Under the pieces are notes generated by a model, which ran no database searches, was not told the origin of the DNA, and was given only the letters and a program-made list of their open reading frames with translations. A DNA stretch of 64,000 nucleotides. Source: Dawidia cretensis. Lineage in GTDB: Bacteria > Bacteroidota > Bacteroidia > Cytophagales > Cyclobacteriaceae. The translations under genes were made by a program, and so were the position numbers. The stretch is from positions 1 to 64,000 of the forward strand of contig NZ_JAHESE010000035.1 in assembly GCF_018598175.1 (NCBI RefSeq), read 5' to 3'. Shown here piece after piece: positions 61,513-64,000 of the stretch. Numbering within the stretch: position 1 is the stretch's first letter; the number at the start of each line of letters is the position of its first letter.

Positions 61513-64000
61513 ATGTATATGGTTTGTAGAGCAACATTGTTAGCATGCGTGCTGTTTTTACTTTGTTACACGACTACAAAGGCCCAGAAGGATCTTTCGT
61601 TCACGGCCCTGCGGGCTGGATTTCGTAACGTGCCGGATAGTGTGCAGTTAGGCGTCTATTGGTACTGGATCTCCGACAATATTTCCAAAGAAGGCGTCGT
61701 CAAGGATCTCGAAGCCATGAAGAAAGCCGGCATCAACCGGGCTTTTATCGGCAGCAACATTGTGAACGAAGGTACTCCTTATGGAGCGCACAAAGTTTTT
61801 TCGGACGAATGGTGGAAGATCCTTCATGCCGCATTAAAAACGGCCACCGAATTGAACATTGAGATAGGCTTGTTCAACTGCCCGGGGTGGAGTCAGTCGG
61901 GTGGGCCCTGGATCAAACCGGCGCAGAGTATGCGTTACCTGGCATCGTCGGAAGTAGTGATCGAGGGGCCTGCAAAAATTAATCAAAACCTACCCGTGGT
62001 AGGCGCGCATGCACAAGATGTGAACGTGATTGCCTGGCCGCTTCCGGCAAACGATGAAAGCTACCAGGCCAGAATAGCAAAAGGCGATACGCGTGAACGA
62101 ATACTTACTTTTGACGTGAGTGGGAAAAACCCCATGCACAGTTTGGTGATCTGTGTAGATGCACCGATATTAACTACAGCAGATCTGTATTATAAAGAAG
62201 GTGTGGAGTACAAGCTGCTTACGCACATTGCCATCAACCGGAGCAACACGGCGTTGAACGTAGGATTCGATCCGCTGGCGCCCGTTGTTATTTCCCTGCC
62301 GGAGGTCAAAACAACAAACTATCGCCTCGTCGTCGCTGATCCGGCGAGTGCTACCATCGATGTTCGGTTATCCTCTCAGCCGATGGTGGAGCGCTACCCG
62401 GAGAAAACATTGGCGAAGATGTTTCAGGCGCCGCTACCGTTGTGGAAGGATTACCTGTGGCGCAAACCGCCGGAAGTTTCTGACCCGTCCCTGGGGGTTG
62501 GGGCAAACAATGTGGTTGACATCACCTCCAGGTTCAAAAACGGAAAACTCGAATGGGATGTGCCCACCGGTAAATGGAAGATTTTGCGCACGGCGATGCT
62601 CACTACCCAGGTGACAAATGCTCCGGCGTCACCGGAAGCAACAGGGTTAGAGGTCGATAAGATGAGCAAGCAACACGCGGCCTACCACTTTGACGCATTC
62701 ATCGGAGAAATACTGCGTAGAGTGCCTGCAGAAGATCGGAAATCATTTAAGCTGATTGTAGAAGATAGCTATGAAACCGGCGGCCAGAACTGGACGGACG
62801 ATATGGCGGACCGTTTCAAACAGGTGTATGGGTATGACCCCATTCCATACCTGCCGGTGTTGAGCGGAACAGTGGTTGGCAGTCCTGACATATCCGATCG
62901 CTTTCTTTGGGACTTGCGCAGATTGATTGCAGATCGCGTGGCATACGATTATGTTGGCGGCTTGCGTGAAGTGGCGCATAAACATGGTCTCAGAACCTGG
63001 CTGGAGAACTATGGGCACTGGGGGTTCCCGGGCGAGTTTTTGCAATACGGTGGACAGTCGGATGAGATCAGCGGGGAGTTCTGGAGTGAAGGTGCGCTGG
63101 GGGACATCGAAAACAAAGCGGCCTCTTCCAGCGGACATATTTATGGCAAGCGTAAAATTTGGGCAGAGTCTTTTACCGCTGCGGGAAGAACGTTTGGAAG
63201 AACTCCATACATGATGAAACAACGTGGCGACCGCTTTTTCACCGAAGGCATCAACAGCACATTGTTACATGTGTATGTACATCAGCCGTATGAAGACCGG
63301 TGGCCGGGGATGAACGCATGGTTTGGAAATGAGTTTAACCGTAAGAATACGTGGTTTGAACAGTTCGATGTTTTTGCAGCCTACCTCAAGCGTACTAACT
63401 TCATGCTTCAACAGGGGAGATATAGTGCCGATGTGGCCTATTTCATAGGCGAGGATGCACCCAAGATGACCGGTGTGTGCGATCCTCCTTTGCCAAAGGG
63501 ATATTCGTTTGATTATATCAATGGCGAAGTGTTGCTCAGCCAGGCATCTGTAAAAGAGGGAAAACTTTCGCTTCGCAGTGGAATGCAATACAACGTGCTG
63601 GTGTTGCCTGAACTTACTACCATGCGTCCTGCCTTGTTGAAGAAAATTACAGATATGGTACAGCAAGGTTTGGTTGTTCTGGGCGCCGCCCCGCAACATT
63701 CACCCAGCCTCGTAAACTATCCGCACGCCGATCGTGAAGTAAAGAAACTCTCGGACGCGCTATGGAAGAATGTTACTCCCAGTGGCCATCAAAAGTTTGG
63801 TAAGGGTTATGTATTCGGCGAGGAAGCAACGCTCGAAAGTGTTTTTAGCGTGCTGTCTGTTTTGCCGGATTGCAATGTTGATAATAACGCATTGGATGTA
63901 CGTTTTATTCATCGTATAGTAGGTGATAATGACGTCTACTACATCTCCAATCAGCAGGAAAGAAAGGTAACATTCAACGCCACATTCCGCGTGGCGAACG
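61513..64000 (+). CDS. GH106-like glycoside hydrolase, copy 2 (cut by window end)
   Basis: The ATG at 61513 follows an AGGAG-type ribosome site. Signal peptide, then QLGVYWYWISDNISKEGVVK and DLEAMKKAGINRAFI, LFNCPGWSQSGGPWIKPAQS and MRYLAS, IVEDSYETGGQNWTDDMADR and the GEFWSEGALGD ... KIWAESFTAAG regions are seen. At least 829 residues lie in the window and the gene continues beyond it. It shares the family blocks with the 54363 product, but the two differ through much of their length, so they may have different linkage specificities. Confidence 0.85.
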   Translation, partial: MYMVCRATLLACVLFLLCYTTTKAQKDLSFTALRAGFRNVPDSVQLGVYWYWISDNISKEGVVKDLEAMKKAGINRAFIGSNIVNEGTPYGAHKVFSDEWWKILHAALKTATELNIEIGLFNCPGWSQSGGPWIKPAQSMRYLASSEVVIEGPAKINQNLPVVGAHAQDVNVIAWPLPANDESYQARIAKGDTRERILTFDVSGKNPMHSLVICVDAPILTTADLYYKEGVEYKLLTHIAINRSNTALNVGFDPLAPVVISLPEVKTTNYRLVVADPASATIDVRLSSQPMVERYPEKTLAKMFQAPLPLWKDYLWRKPPEVSDPSLGVGANNVVDITSRFKNGKLEWDVPTGKWKILRTAMLTTQVTNAPASPEATGLEVDKMSKQHAAYHFDAFIGEILRRVPAEDRKSFKLIVEDSYETGGQNWTDDMADRFKQVYGYDPIPYLPVLSGTVVGSPDISDRFLWDLRRLIADRVAYDYVGGLREVAHKHGLRTWLENYGHWGFPGEFLQYGGQSDEISGEFWSEGALGDIENKAASSSGHIYGKRKIWAESFTAAGRTFGRTPYMMKQRGDRFFTEGINSTLLHVYVHQPYEDRWPGMNAWFGNEFNRKNTWFEQFDVFAAYLKRTNFMLQQGRYSADVAYFIGEDAPKMTGVCDPPLPKGYSFDYINGEVLLSQASVKEGKLSLRSGMQYNVLVLPELTTMRPALLKKITDMVQQGLVVLGAAPQHSPSLVNYPHADREVKKLSDALWKNVTPSGHQKFGKGYVFGEEATLESVFSVLSVLPDCNVDNNALDVRFIHRIVGDNDVYYISNQQERKVTFNATFRVAN

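Noticed and set aside
1-64000. CRISPR arrays, tRNA or rRNA genes, insertion sequences
   Set aside because: I looked for spaced direct repeats, cloverleaf arms, and transposase-like frames and saw none; a covariance-model search would be needed to exclude small RNAs.

Overview
The window looks like a stretch of a Bacteroidota chromosome, probably from a soil or plant-litter Cytophagales-type bacterium of moderate GC. The evidence is three SusC/SusD pairs, an ECF sigma/FecR module, a C-terminal type IX secretion tail, an OmpA protein with thrombospondin type 3 repeats, and several AraC regulators next to glycan genes. The genus cannot be fixed from sequence reading alone. No tRNA, rRNA, CRISPR array, insertion sequence or intact prophage was seen.

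Layout. 1-12.4 kb: a cut-off GH127-like hydrolase, an MBL-fold protein with a DoxX-like membrane protein, a MocR regulator with an inverted-repeat candidate operator, a Bacteroidota-specific hypothetical, a frameshifted SDR remnant, a small ABC ATPase/membrane pair, an SGNH hydrolase, a DUF4965 'glutaminase' lipoprotein and a GH92 alpha-mannosidase-like enzyme. 12.5-18.8 kb: an AraC regulator convergent with a SusC/SusD pair. 19-23.5 kb: a secreted SMI1/KNR4 protein, a TPM-domain protein, a DUF4397 lipoprotein and an ABM-DinB fusion. 23.6-32.9 kb: an ECF sigma factor, divergent from FecR, an STN-bearing SusC, SusD and a clan GH-D alpha-galactosidase-like enzyme with a T9SS tail; this is a textbook trans-envelope signalling utilisation locus. 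33-38.4 kb: small metabolic genes, with a deleted AbiE-type toxin-antitoxin remnant at 35.1-35.4 kb. 38.4-48 kb: a more AT-rich, regulator-rich stretch with an RpoD-like sigma factor, a pair of very small genes, two paralogous AraC-type regulators with an HMA-like N-terminus flanking a single-domain response regulator, a desaturase, a cupin, OmpA and a frameshifted lipoprotein. 47.1-64 kb: an AraC-controlled polysaccharide utilisation locus with SusC, SusD, a clan GH-A (GH39-like) enzyme, a GH106-like enzyme, an arabinose/fucose isomerase-like enzyme, an (alpha/alpha)6 hydrolase-like protein and a second GH106-like enzyme cut by the window edge.

How the parts work together. SusC/D pairs import oligosaccharides, surface or periplasmic hydrolases trim them, and each locus has its own regulator. 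The locus with an STN domain on SusC is the one with sigma/FecR; the loci whose SusC lacks STN sit beside AraC-type regulators. The GH106/isomerase locus suggests deoxy- or pentose-sugar-containing plant glycans, but the substrate is inference.

The most unusual non-coding signal is a ~71-bp double-hairpin repeat. It is present three times in the same orientation, each time in a convergent intergenic gap and only in the first 24 kb. The best candidates for something undescribed are this repeat, the paired HMA-like AraC regulators with a Ser-for-Cys change, and the small-gene pair beside the RpoD paralogue.
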